Source of the DNA: Merdicola sp905200315
GTDB taxonomy: Bacteria; Bacillota; Clostridia; TANB77; CAG-508
Direction of reading: 5' to 3'
Length of the DNA stretch: 51,155 nucleotides
NCBI GenBank assembly: GCA_902461935.1
Contig: CABPZP010000011.1
Coordinates: forward strand, 1-51,155
Part shown: positions 29,699-39,414 of the stretch, piece after piece
How positions within the stretch are numbered: the stretch's first letter is position 1
How the letters are laid out: each line of letters opens with the position of its first letter
Notes under the pieces: model-generated
The model's database searches: none
Told to the model about the DNA's origin: nothing
Seen by the model: only the letters and a program-made list of their open reading frames with translations
Program-made: the position numbers and the translations under genes

Positions 29699-30085
29699 TT
29701 ATTCTACATTAGCACTATTTATACGTATTATTTTTCCAGTTTTCTGGCTTACCTCTACTGTATTATCTAAAGAACATACATAATAGTATAATTCACTATC
29801 TCTTTGAATTAAAGTTACTTTCAAAGAATCTTTATTTACCTTTTTCTCTCCTAGTTCCTTAAACTTTTTTTGTGCAATTTTTCTTGCTTTATCTTCACTT
29901 ATTTCTTTTTTCCCTTCATCTTCTTGTACATTAGTCTGCTCTTTACTAATTGAACTAAAGTTAATATGTGGTTTTATTATAATATACAAAGAAAATAAAA
30001 TAACTATAATACACAATATCATAGCCAAATTATACAAATTAAAAATCTTTTTTAATATTTTTGCAGCTTTTCTATTTACTTTCAT
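29699..30085 (-). CDS. Membrane-anchored PepSY-domain protein
   Basis: The 128-residue protein has a lysine-rich start, one membrane helix (about residues 17-38), a charged linker, and a PepSY domain. The domain begins ISEDKARKIAQKKFKELG and ends VEVSQKTGKIIRINS. PepSY domains are found in protease propeptides and secreted regulators, where they can inhibit peptidases. The start follows AAAGGATGG. It lies between the two giant surface genes, so control of the M23 peptidase is a reasonable guess, no more. Confidence 0.75.
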   Translation of the reverse strand: MKVNRKAAKILKKIFNLYNLAMILCIIVILFSLYIIIKPHINFSSISKEQTNVQEDEGKKEISEDKARKIAQKKFKELGEKKVNKDSLKVTLIQRDSELYYYVCSLDNTVEVSQKTGKIIRINSANVE

Positions 30086-30182
30086 TTAATCCATCCTTTT
30101 CTTTTGTTAATTACAAATTAATTTTAGCATTCTAATGATTATTTGTAAAGATTCTTAGTATTATAATTTTAACACGACAAAT

Positions 30183-30207
30183 AAACCCCAAAATTAGGGT
30201 TTTTTTT
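30183..30207 (+). terminator. Terminator-like hairpin
   Basis: AAACCCC-AAAATT-AGGGTTT followed by a T run on the plus strand. In the minus-strand direction the hairpin is present but without a T run. It lies between the PepSY start and the pseudoknot candidate at 30271. Confidence 0.4.
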
Positions 30208-30270
30208 AATTTTTAAACATAGTTAATAAAACCTGTGAATTAGGATTTTTTCTTTTAATAATATTTATAT

Positions 30271-30348
30271 GTTACCTACAAAACCTCTTTGTTCTAATTT
30301 TGTGTGCCTAAAATCAGATTTAAGAGGCTTTGCATGCACACTGGTAAC
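30271..30348. ncRNA. Candidate pseudoknotted structured RNA
   Basis: Three perfect six-base helices are visible. The outer GTTACC (30271..30276) pairs with GGTAAC (30343..30348). Inside, CCTCTT (30284..30289) pairs with AAGAGG (30322..30327), and GTGTGC (30302..30307) pairs with GCACAC (30336..30341). The two inner helices cross, giving an H-type pseudoknot closed by the outer stem. The fold works on both strands. On the minus strand it would be the leader of the PepSY gene, about 190 bases upstream. I do not recognise it as a known riboswitch class. Confidence 0.45.
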
Positions 30349-30404
30349 TTTATTATATATTTTTATAAAAATGCTTTATAATTAATTCTCATCTGTACTT
30401 TATG

Positions 30405-33400
30405 TTATCCTTTAAGGATTATTTCTTCTTTTTTATCTTTTGCTTTTATTATGTATTTAATAATATTTTTATTGTATGTAATCTGTAATTCTTTGTCTTT
30501 TAATCTCTTAGTAATTGATTTGCTCAATACTATCTTTATATTATTATTTTTCGTTTCATTATCAAGGTATTTATCTATATTAAGTTTTAGATTTTTCTTA
30601 CTTATTATATCTAAACCACATAATAGAAACTCGCCATCTTCTTCCTCATATACTTTTACATTATGTTTAAATGCTAGAGCTAGTAATATTAGTAATAGTC
30701 CTAATACTCCAATAAGTATTCCTACTATATTATCTGGTTTTGTTTCATCTTGTTTTTCATCTTTAACTCCCAAGGTTACTGTAGGTCTTTCTTCTGGTTC
30801 TTCATTTTTTGGTTGTTCTGGCATTTGTTCTGGTTCTGTTTGTGGTGTACTCTCTTGTTCTATTACTGGTTCATTTTCAGCTTTTGTATTTCCAATACTT
30901 GTTTTTGTTGATTTTTGTGGAATTGTATCCTTTATATATTTTGATATAACTTTTTCTTCAACATACACAATAAAGTTTGTTTTTAAGCCTGCATATGTAA
31001 CTGTTATAGATTGATTTCCAGGTGTGTTTGGGGAATATCCTGAAATCATATCTTTTGTTACATTTATTGTGTAAACTCCACTTGTTTTTACTACATTTAT
31101 TGTAGTTCCAGTTATATCTATGTCTTCGCCATATTTATAACTTGTTTTATTTGGCATACTTGCCATAGAAATTGCTTTTATAGTATCTTTTATATTTACA
31201 TTAAAGCTTGATTCAAGTCCTTTATATGATACTTTTATCGTTTGTGTTCCTTCTTTTTTGCTTTCAAATCCTGATATCATAGATGCTGTTAAATCAACTG
31301 TTTCTTCTATCTTTCCACTTGCTGTAACTAATGATACCTTTCCTTCTGTTAAGTCTATATCTTCACCATATTTATATTTTGTTTTTGTTGGTGGTATAAC
31401 TTTTATTTTACTAATATAGTCTTTTACATTAACACTAAATTGTTGAGTAATTCCTTCGTATGTTACTGTTAATGTTTGATTTCCGATTTTTTTTGAATTA
31501 TAACCTGAAACCATACTTGGAGTCATATTTATTATTTCTTTTACTCCACTTTCTTTAGTAATTTCTATTGTTCCACCAGTTAAATCTAAACTTTCTCCAT
31601 ATTTGTAATCTAATTTTGTTGGTAAGGTTTTTATAATCATTCCGCTTAAGTTATCTTCAACAGTTATTCCAAAGTTTTTTGTAAATCCTTTATATTGTAC
31701 TGTTATAGTTTTAACTCCTACACTTGTTGTATCATATCCTGTAACAACTACTTGACTATCGGTCATTGCTACTGGGGATGTAGCTGTACCACTTGCCATT
31801 ATAGCCTGTACCTGACCTCCTGTTAAGTCTTTTGTTTCATTTAGCTTATAAATTAATTTATTTGGTTTTACCATAACTATATCTTTAATAAAATCTTGAA
31901 CATCAACTGTATATTTTGCTTGTTTTCCCTCGTATGTTACTGTTAATTCTTGATTTCCTAAAGTTTCTGGATTGTATCCACTTACCATACTTTTTGTAAT
32001 TGCTACTGTGGTTACACCACTTGAGCGAATTACGTTTATTTCTCCACCTGTTACATATAATTCTTCACCATATTTATAGCTTACTTTTGGTTTAGTTTTT
32101 ATTTCAATAGATTGAATACTATCTTCAACTATAACTCCAAAGTTCTTTGTAAATCCTTCATATGTAACATTTATTACTTGTGTACCTAATTGGCTAGGAT
32201 TAAATGTACTTATATTTACACTACTACTTGTTAATGCTACAGCTGTAGTTACGGCATTACTTGCCATTATTTTTTGTACAGTTCCTCCTGTTAAATTTAA
32301 ACTTTCTCCATATTGATATTTTGTTTTTGTTGGTGGTGTTAGTGTTATTCCCACAACATAGTCTGAAACTGTAACTTCATATGTTTTAGTTATTCCTCCA
32401 TAAGTTACATTTAGATTTCTTGTTCCTAATTTTGTACTATCAAATTCAGAACTATCTAATTCTTTTACCATACTTTCTGTAATTGGTATAGTTTTAGTTC
32501 CACTACTTTTTACAATTTCTATTGTGCCACCTGTTATATCTAATGGTTCTCCATATTTATAATTTTGTTTTGGTGTAGATGATATTTCCATTGATTCAAT
32601 ATCATCACTTAGTGTTATTTTTAATGTTGCTGTGAAAGCTTTTCCATTTGTTGCACTGTCTGAATCATTATCTGTATATGTTACTGTTAAATTTTGTTCT
32701 GCTATATTTGTTTTATTGTATCCTGCTACCATGCTTTCTGCTAGAACAACTGGAGTTTTTGCTCCTGCTTTTGCATATGTTACAGTGTATGTAATATTAT
32801 TATCAGTTATTATTTTTGATAATTCATCATTATATTTTCCTGTTACACTTGTTGGACTTACACTTATGTCTGTTACATAGTCTTTAACAGTTACTTTATA
32901 TGTTACTGTTTGTCCTCCATATGATATTGTAATCTCTTGTTCTCCTAGTTGTGTTTTATCATATCCTGTTATCATGCTTTCTGTAACTTGTATATCTTTT
33001 GTTCCACTTCCACTTTCTACTGTTATTACTCCTGTACTTATATCTATTTCATCATTATATTTGTAGTCTGTTTTTGGTGTTGTTTTTAATGTTATTTTCT
33101 TTACACTATCTTTTACAGTTACTGTATAATCTGCTGTTTTTGTTACTCCATTTTCAGTGTATTCTACATTTAATTTTAATGCAGTATTTTCTTTTGTGCT
33201 ATCAAAGTTTGTTACCATTGAGTTTGTCATTGGTATTATTTCTGGTGTTCCTGTTGCTCTTGTTACTTTTATCTCTCCAGCTGTAACATCTAATGTTTCA
33301 TTTACATTATATGATACTTTTGTTGGCATTGTATGTATAGTAATTGATTTTACATCATTTACTATTGTTATTGGATAATTAACTGTTCCTGTTACACCAT

Positions 33401-36400
33401 CTTTTGTATATTCTATTTTTAAGGTTTTACTTAATGTATAGTCTGCTCCATATTCTGATGCATTTGGACTCATATTCAATGTGCTTCCATCTGCTTCTGT
33501 TATTGTAGCTGAGGTTATTGGTTCTGTTCCTGTTGTTCCATCTGCATATGTTAATTCAATTTTTCCACCCGCTAAATTTAAGCTATTTCCATGATTGTAT
33601 TTATTTGTTGTTGGAGCTGTTATTGTTATTCCTGTTATTTCATTTGATAATGTTACATCTAGTGTTGCTGTAAAGCTTTGTCCATTTGTTGCACTATCTA
33701 TATCATTATCTGTATATGTTATTGTTAAGTTTTGTTCTGCTACACTTGTTTTACTATATCCTGTTACCATGCTTTCTGCTAGAACAACTGGAGTTTTTGC
33801 TCCTGCTTTTGCATATGTTACAGTGTATGTAATATTATTATCAGTTATTATTTTTGATAATTCATCATTATATTTTCCTGTTACACTTGTTGGACTTACA
33901 CTTATGTCTGTTACGTAGTCTTTTACATTTACTTTGTAAGTTGTTGTTTGTCCTCCATATGTTATAGTTAGTGTTTGTTTTCCTAATGTTGTCTTATCAT
34001 ATCCACTTACCATTGAAGATTCTAAATTTATTGTGGTTGTTCCACTTCCTTTTGTTATTTCTATTTTTCCTCCTGTTACATCTAGCTCTTCATTATATTT
34101 ATAGTCTGTTTTATTTGGTATTACTTTTAATCTAACTGCTGTTACAGTATCTTTTACATTTACATTATATGTTGCTTTTTGATTTACTCCATTTTCTGTA
34201 AATGTTACTGTTAATGGTAAGTTTGTATGTTCTACACTAGAATCAAATCCTGTTACATTTACTCTTGAGTCTGTTAATTTTACAACTTCTGCTACACCTG
34301 TTTGTCTTGTTACTAATATTTCTCCTGGTGTTGTTCCATCTGTTGTTAAGTCTAATACATCTTTTACATTATAATTTGTTTTTGGTGTTGTATGCATATT
34401 TATTTTTGTAACTTTATTTATTACTTTTATTGTAAAGATGGTATCTTTTCCATCATAAATTACTTTTATGTCTTTTGTTGCTGTATTGTCATCTCCAAAT
34501 GTTACTTTACTTAAGTCTATCGCACTTCCATCTGTTTCTGTTATTGTTACTCCGCTATCTGTTAGTGCTTTTTCTTCTATATCTCCGTTTTCTTTTGTTA
34601 CTGTTATTTTTCCTCCACTTAAGTCTATTGTATCTCCATATCCATATTCTGTTTTACTTGGTTGTTGCTTCATACTTATTGATATTGTTTCATTATTTAA
34701 TGTTATTTTTAGTGGTACTGTAAATATTTGTCCATTTGTTGCACTATCTATATCATTATCTGTATATGTTATTGTTAAGTTTTGTTCTGCTACACTTGTT
34801 TTACTATATCCTGTTACCATGCTTTCTGCTAGAACAACTGGGGTTTTTGCTCCTGCTTTTGCATATGTTACAGCATATGTAATATTATTATCATTTATCA
34901 ATTTTGATAATTCATCATTATACTTTCCTGTTACAACACTTGGAGTTACAGTAATTCCTGTTACGTAGTCTTTTACCGTTACTTCATAAGTTACTGTTTG
35001 CCCTCCATATGTTATAGTTAGTGTTTGTTTTCCTAATGTTGTCTTATCATATCCACTTACCATTCCTTCTGCTATTTCTATATCTTGTGTTCCGCTTCCC
35101 TTACTTACTGTTATCTTTCCTCCTGTTATATCTAGTGGTTCTTGATATTTGTATTCTGTTTTACTTGGTTTTGTTTTTAAGGTTATTCCTGTTACACTAT
35201 CAGCAACTGTGTAATTTAAGTTAGTTGTTTTTGTAACTCCATTTTCTGTATATGAAATGGTAGCTGTTTTACTTCCTTCTGTTGTAGTATCAAATCCGCT
35301 TATCATATCAGGTGTAACTGATATTGTTTCAATATTTCCATCTTCTCTATTAACTGTTATTGATAAGCCTGTTTCCAAACTTTCATTTACATTGTAACTT
35401 GTTTTTGGTGTTCCGTTTAAGCTTATAGACTTTAATGAATTTATAATTTCTATTGGATAATTTACTGTTCCTGTTTTTCCATCTTCTGTATATTCAATTT
35501 TCAAAGTTTTACTTACTTTATTTGTATTATCATAGTTAGTTGAGCTCATATTAACAGTTGAACCATCAGTTTCTGTAATCATGGCAGTTGTCATTGTTCT
35601 TGTTTCTTCTGCACCATTTTCATATGTAATTTTAATTATTCCGCCTGTTAAATCTAAACTATCACCATGATTGTATTTTGTTTTTGTTGGTGCTGTTATA
35701 TCTATTTTAGATATATTATTTACAACATCTACTTTAAATATTTTTATAATTGTATCTGAAATTTTATTTCCATCTGAAAGTACATATTCTACATTATAAG
35801 TTACAGTTATTGTTTGTTTTCCTTCAGATGTTTTATTATATCCACTTATCATAGAATCTGTAATAGCTACACTTGTTACATTTGAGTTTTTCCATATTAA
35901 TTGCATACTTGCACCAGTTAGGTCTAAATCTGTATTGTAACTATATTCTACTTTATTTGGTGGAGTAATACTTGCAGAATCTATATAATTGTAAACTTCT
36001 ACATCTATTGTTTTTACTGCTGTTTTTCCTCCATATGTTACTGTTAAGTTTTGTTCAGTTCCTATTGTTGTGCTAGAATATGCTGACACTGCAACATTTC
36101 CATCTGGAAGATTTATTATGCTTGTATTCCCGCTTCCAAAGCTAATTTTCAATTTTGCTCCTGTTAAATCTAAGTTTTCTCCATATTTGTAAACTTGTTT
36201 TGTTGGTTGATTTGTTAATTCAACTGTATCTACTGTATCATTTACTACTATTGTTCCATCTATACTTTTTCCCTTATATGAAAATGTTATTTTTTGTGTT
36301 CCTTTTTTTATTCCTGTCCCATCATCTGGAAAAGCAGTAAATTTACTAGAATTTATATCTGCTGTATTTTCACTTATACTAAGATCACTGCTTGATGAGG

Positions 36401-37436
36401 TTAGTACTTCTGTTGCTCCGCTTCTTTTTGTGGCTTTTAATTTTAAACCAGAAAAGTCTATGTTTTCTCCATGACTATATTCTGTTTTTGTCATTGGTGT
36501 ATCTATAACTAAGGTATCTACTGGGTCTGTTACAGTTATATTAAATGATGTTTGTTTTCCACCATAACTTATTCCTACATAATTTGTATTAACATCAGCT
36601 GTATTCCCTGTTGTAATTCCAACTTTTGGATCTGTCATATTTATATCTTCATATGTACCATCTGTATAATTTACAGTTATCATACCTCCTGTTAAATCTA
36701 TAGTATCTCCATGTTCATAATTTGTTTTTGTTGGATTATTTTTTACACTTATTGTATCTACTTCTTTTTCTGCTTGTGCAGTTCCTTCTGTTCCATAATA
36801 TCCTACATTTGTTAATAGATAATATGTATCATACACTAATGCAATTCCTGTTTCTAACCCGTTTCCAGCTTGTGGTACAAGAACTGTACTTGGAATATTA
36901 GTTAGATCATAACCATCTTCTAATAAGAAGTACATATCTGCTATAACAACATCTTCTCCTAATATTGAAGGATTCTTATCTACAGCTGTTGATCCTTCTA
37001 TTCTAAATTTATTTTCATTTGCAAATAACCAGGTATTATTTTCACTAATAGAAGATCCCCATGCTGAAATTGTAGGATCCCAATCATCCATAGTGGTTGC
37101 TACTTGATAATTTGGTTTTCTTTTAGTTCCTGCATTATATGTTGGTTGCATAACACTTGAATCATATTTAAATGCAACATCAAATCCACTAAAATTCAAA
37201 TTACCTCTTAATACTAGAGATATATGTGCAATTCCATAGTCTTCATAATCATATTGGGCATCTTCTGAATTATCTACTACCATAACTAAATACTTGTCCA
37301 TAGTTGCTAAATTTTCTGTATTTGCAGCATTTGATATATTTCCCAATGGTGCTAAATATTGAATAAACATTATTATTAAAATTAAACTTACAACTATCTT
37401 CAATCTGATTCTGTTTATATTCTCTTTCTTTAACAT
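30405..37436 (-). CDS. Giant surface protein with cohesin-like N-terminus, many Ig-like repeats and a C-terminal membrane anchor
   Basis: The 2,343-residue protein starts with a signal helix (residues 12-38), then a cohesin-like domain (LNFSGFDVAFKYDSSVMQP near 85). More than twenty Big_3-like repeats of about 70 residues follow, with the recurring pattern P-T-K-T-x-Y-K-Y-G-E-x-L-D-L-T-G-G. Near 2,250 there is one membrane helix (GILIGVLGLLLILLALAF), then 85 lysine-rich, probably cytoplasmic residues. The repeats should form a long stalk. The start ATG overlaps the stop of the upstream cohesin-like gene by one base (TAATG), so the two are coupled. No CGG codon was found in frame in its 2,343 codons. 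Confidence 0.85.
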   Translation of the reverse strand: MLKKENINRIRLKIVVSLILIIMFIQYLAPLGNISNAANTENLATMDKYLVMVVDNSEDAQYDYEDYGIAHISLVLRGNLNFSGFDVAFKYDSSVMQPTYNAGTKRKPNYQVATTMDDWDPTISAWGSSISENNTWLFANENKFRIEGSTAVDKNPSILGEDVVIADMYFLLEDGYDLTNIPSTVLVPQAGNGLETGIALVYDTYYLLTNVGYYGTEGTAQAEKEVDTISVKNNPTKTNYEHGDTIDLTGGMITVNYTDGTYEDINMTDPKVGITTGNTADVNTNYVGISYGGKQTSFNITVTDPVDTLVIDTPMTKTEYSHGENIDFSGLKLKATKRSGATEVLTSSSSDLSISENTADINSSKFTAFPDDGTGIKKGTQKITFSYKGKSIDGTIVVNDTVDTVELTNQPTKQVYKYGENLDLTGAKLKISFGSGNTSIINLPDGNVAVSAYSSTTIGTEQNLTVTYGGKTAVKTIDVEVYNYIDSASITPPNKVEYSYNTDLDLTGASMQLIWKNSNVTSVAITDSMISGYNKTSEGKQTITVTYNVEYVLSDGNKISDTIIKIFKVDVVNNISKIDITAPTKTKYNHGDSLDLTGGIIKITYENGAEETRTMTTAMITETDGSTVNMSSTNYDNTNKVSKTLKIEYTEDGKTGTVNYPIEIINSLKSISLNGTPKTSYNVNESLETGLSITVNREDGNIETISVTPDMISGFDTTTEGSKTATISYTENGVTKTTNLNYTVADSVTGITLKTKPSKTEYKYQEPLDITGGKITVSKGSGTQDIEIAEGMVSGYDKTTLGKQTLTITYGGQTVTYEVTVKDYVTGITVTPSVVTGKYNDELSKLINDNNITYAVTYAKAGAKTPVVLAESMVTGYSKTSVAEQNLTITYTDNDIDSATNGQIFTVPLKITLNNETISISMKQQPSKTEYGYGDTIDLSGGKITVTKENGDIEEKALTDSGVTITETDGSAIDLSKVTFGDDNTATKDIKVIYDGKDTIFTIKVINKVTKINMHTTPKTNYNVKDVLDLTTDGTTPGEILVTRQTGVAEVVKLTDSRVNVTGFDSSVEHTNLPLTVTFTENGVNQKATYNVNVKDTVTAVRLKVIPNKTDYKYNEELDVTGGKIEITKGSGTTTINLESSMVSGYDKTTLGKQTLTITYGGQTTTYKVNVKDYVTDISVSPTSVTGKYNDELSKIITDNNITYTVTYAKAGAKTPVVLAESMVTGYSKTSVAEQNLTITYTDNDIDSATNGQSFTATLDVTLSNEITGITITAPTTNKYNHGNSLNLAGGKIELTYADGTTGTEPITSATITEADGSTLNMSPNASEYGADYTLSKTLKIEYTKDGVTGTVNYPITIVNDVKSITIHTMPTKVSYNVNETLDVTAGEIKVTRATGTPEIIPMTNSMVTNFDSTKENTALKLNVEYTENGVTKTADYTVTVKDSVKKITLKTTPKTDYKYNDEIDISTGVITVESGSGTKDIQVTESMITGYDKTQLGEQEITISYGGQTVTYKVTVKDYVTDISVSPTSVTGKYNDELSKIITDNNITYTVTYAKAGAKTPVVLAESMVAGYNKTNIAEQNLTVTYTDNDSDSATNGKAFTATLKITLSDDIESMEISSTPKQNYKYGEPLDITGGTIEIVKSSGTKTIPITESMVKELDSSEFDSTKLGTRNLNVTYGGITKTYEVTVSDYVVGITLTPPTKTKYQYGESLNLTGGTVQKIMASNAVTTAVALTSSSVNISTFNPSQLGTQVINVTYEGFTKNFGVIVEDSIQSIEIKTKPKVSYKYGEELYVTGGEINVIRSSGVTTVAITKSMVSGYNPETLGNQELTVTYEGKQAKYTVDVQDFIKDIVMVKPNKLIYKLNETKDLTGGQVQAIMASGTATSPVAMTDSQVVVTGYDTTSVGVKTITVQYKGFTKNFGITVEDNLSGMIIKTLPTKLDYKYGESLDLTGGTIEITKESGVKEIINMTPSMVSGYNSKKIGNQTLTVTYEGITQQFSVNVKDYISKIKVIPPTKTKYKYGEDIDLTEGKVSLVTASGKIEETVDLTASMISGFESKKEGTQTIKVSYKGLESSFNVNIKDTIKAISMASMPNKTSYKYGEDIDITGTTINVVKTSGVYTINVTKDMISGYSPNTPGNQSITVTYAGLKTNFIVYVEEKVISKYIKDTIPQKSTKTSIGNTKAENEPVIEQESTPQTEPEQMPEQPKNEEPEERPTVTLGVKDEKQDETKPDNIVGILIGVLGLLLILLALAFKHNVKVYEEEDGEFLLCGLDIISKKNLKLNIDKYLDNETKNNNIKIVLSKSITKRLKDKELQITYNKNIIKYIIKAKDKKEEIILKG
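32627..32886 (-). repeat. Internal ~260-bp repeat 1 of the Ig giant
   Basis: Encodes a unit with TYAKAGAKTPVVLAESMV and TVTYTDNDSDSATNG. It is nearly identical at the DNA level to 33655..33920 and 34714..34978, well above the similarity of the other Ig units. Confidence 0.8.
33655..33920 (-). repeat. Internal ~260-bp repeat 2 of the Ig giant
   Basis: Second copy. Its first half is almost identical to copy 3 and its second half to copy 1, which looks like recent recombination or gene conversion among the units. Confidence 0.8.
34714..34978 (-). repeat. Internal ~260-bp repeat 3 of the Ig giant
   Basis: Third copy, slightly diverged at its left end (plus-strand right side), where the SVTGKYNDE part is replaced by a related form. 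Confidence 0.8.
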
Positions 37437-39086
37437 TAGTTTCCTCCTTCAAGATTTATTATTTTCCTAACTAAATTATTATTCTTTGTAAGTATTGTTT
37501 TATCAGTAATATTTATTAAATCATCATCATTCAAATCTGCTGATGGATTAAATTCTAAATCGGTTTGAGTTTTTCCATTTTGTTTTGTCATAATTGTTTT
37601 ATCTAGAATTCCTATTGCTCCATCCTTATTTATATCGCCTGGTATTAAAGTAATTACACTCGATGTCTCATATGAAGATAAATCTATTTCATCTTTATCT
37701 GCTACATTTACATTTATATAGTACTGATCTAAATATCCTTTTTTATCTATTAGTAAAGTGTATTTTCCAGGTATTAAATATATTTCAAAAGTTCCGTCAT
37801 CTTTTGTATTCATTTTATTTTTTTCTTCAATACCTATTATAGAATTCTCTTTGTCTCCTCTAAATACTGTATTTAAATCATCTGATTTACCATTTTTTGT
37901 ATTATTTATTGCTGATTCCCAATTTACTTTTTCTTCTACATCTGATTCCAAATATGCTAAAACTTCAGCTATATGTTTCTCTGTTGTAAAACTTGTAGGT
38001 TCTGTAAATATTTTTCCTTTTATTGTTCCATATGGCCTTTTAATTGTTATTGTATATTCTTTGCTTGTTTTTCCATCTTCTGCTGTAACAATTATTTTAA
38101 GCTTAGTGTCTGGTTCTCCAATTTTATTTAATGTAACTTTACTTGGAGTATTGTCATTAATTTTAATTTCTTCATATGAAATAGAACTTCCATCACTTTC
38201 ATATACTAAATTATTATTTTCATCTCTTTTTGGTATTTTTAGTTTTAATGTAGCTTTTGAGTCCTCCAAAACTGCCGTTATATCCATATTATCTATATAT
38301 TCTAGTAATTCGTATTGATAGTCTAAGGTATCTTTTTCAAACTTTGGTGTTAAACTATATTCTTTATAGTTAGATGGTTCTTCATCTTTTGTACCAGAAC
38401 TTAACACTAAATTACTCAAATTCACATTTTTAGATGCTGTTTTATCTGTAAATCTAAAGGTTGATTGTTCTTCATATTTACTACTGCCATCTATATTTAT
38501 ACTTATTCCTGTTTTAGGTGAACTTTCTGTGCTTGTTTGCAAAGAAAGCCATGACTTATCGAATTCATCTGCTTTCATCTGAAAGCTCATTTTTCCTAAC
38601 AAAACTCCATTTTCTGTATTTATTACTCTTCCTCCACTTGTTCCTACTTGCATTATATGTTCACTTTCAGTTACAGGTGGCTGGAAAGATACTACAGCAT
38701 TTATTCCCTCCCCTGTTCCATCATAAGGAATTGTAAATAGCTCTAATGTATTCTCAAACTCTCCAACAAATTTGAAATACTCTGTTTCATCATCTGTTAT
38801 TTCATTTGTAACTATATTTGAAGGTTCTATTTTAGAACTATCATATGAAAATCTAACTGCAAAACCGTTCAAATTCAACACTATTTGTCCATAATTCCAT
38901 TGTTAACTGCTTGTTCTGTCCTTCTACCTCTTTTACTTCAACACCTCTTAATTCCAAAAATTGATTTTCATTTGGTGTTTTTACTATAACCTCTGAAGCC
39001 ATAGCAAATATATTTATATTAATAATTATAGCTATAATAATAAGCATAATTATTGCAAATTTCACTTTAGTTCTTTTTTTATCCAC
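37436..39086 (-). CDS. Secreted cohesin-like / cadherin-like / dockerin-like protein, read through a +1 frameshift
   Basis: The bridged product has about 549 residues. I start at GTG 39086, nine bases after a perfect AAAGGAGGT; longer upstream readings lack such a site. A signal helix is followed by a cohesin-like domain (MELWTNSVEFE-G-FAVRFSYDSSKIEP), a cadherin-like beta-sandwich repeat, a carboxypeptidase-regulatory-like domain (GTIKGKIFTEP) and a C-terminal dockerin-like pair (GDINKDGAIGILDKT, ADLNDDDLINITDKT). The N-terminal frame meets CGG at 38867 and stops four codons later. Skipping the C gives Gly, as in LNFSGFDVAFKYDSS of the neighbouring giant. It is translationally coupled to that giant. 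Confidence 0.82.
38864..38867 (-). other. +1 frameshift site C-GGT in the cohesin-like gene
   Basis: Minus strand: TTT GAA C GGT TTT GCA GTT. The zero-frame codon is CGG; skipping the C gives GGT (Gly) and restores the cohesin-like strand. The paralogous domain of the next gene has Gly at the same place. Confidence 0.87.
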
Positions 39087-39134
39087 TTTTGCTATGACCT
39101 CCTTTTCTCTATTATTAATTTTCATTATAATAAT

Positions 39135-39160
39135 AAAAAAAAAAGACATCAAACACGCCT
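39135..39160 (-). terminator. Attenuator-like hairpin in the leader of the cohesin-like gene
   Basis: On the minus strand AGGCGT-GTTTG-ATGTCT forms a six-pair stem with two G-U pairs, followed by a run of ten T. It lies about 50 bases before the GTG start, upstream of the ribosome binding site. That is the place for an attenuator rather than an end of a previous gene. Confidence 0.45.
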
Positions 39161-39381
39161 TTAAGGTATAGATTTTTCTCTTATTTTACGGATTTTGTAG
39201 TTTTAGGTCTAATTTTATCTTTTATTAAATTTATATTAAATTATTATAACAAATTTTTCAGTGATTATTTTATTTTTTATTCTTTATGCATTTCCGTAAG
39301 CATTTTTCTAATTATTTTATATTGTATATTTTTTATTACCTTTTAAATTAAGTTTGCTTTGTTTTTTCGACTTCTTCCAAT

Positions 39382-39406
39382 AAAAAAACAAGTCATTTGA
39401 CTTGTA
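39382..39406 (-). terminator. Terminator of the CAP gene
   Basis: ACAAGTCA-AA-TGACTTGT then TTTTTTTA on the minus strand, nine bases after the stop codon. Confidence 0.88.
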
Positions 39407-39414
39407 ATACTTCA

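Noticed and set aside
30271..30348. c-di-GMP-I riboswitch
   Set aside because: Two short motifs match, but the P2 and P3 hairpins and receptor layout are absent, and the helices form a pseudoknot instead.
30405..37436. A CRISPR array in the repeat-rich region
   Set aside because: The repeats are coding, about 70 residues long, in frame and without unique spacers. They form an Ig-like repeat protein.
20100..38881. Many plus-strand frames across the surface genes and topA rich in Leu, Phe, Tyr and Ser
   Set aside because: They are shadows of the AT-rich minus-strand genes, lack ribosome sites and overlap conserved coding sequence.
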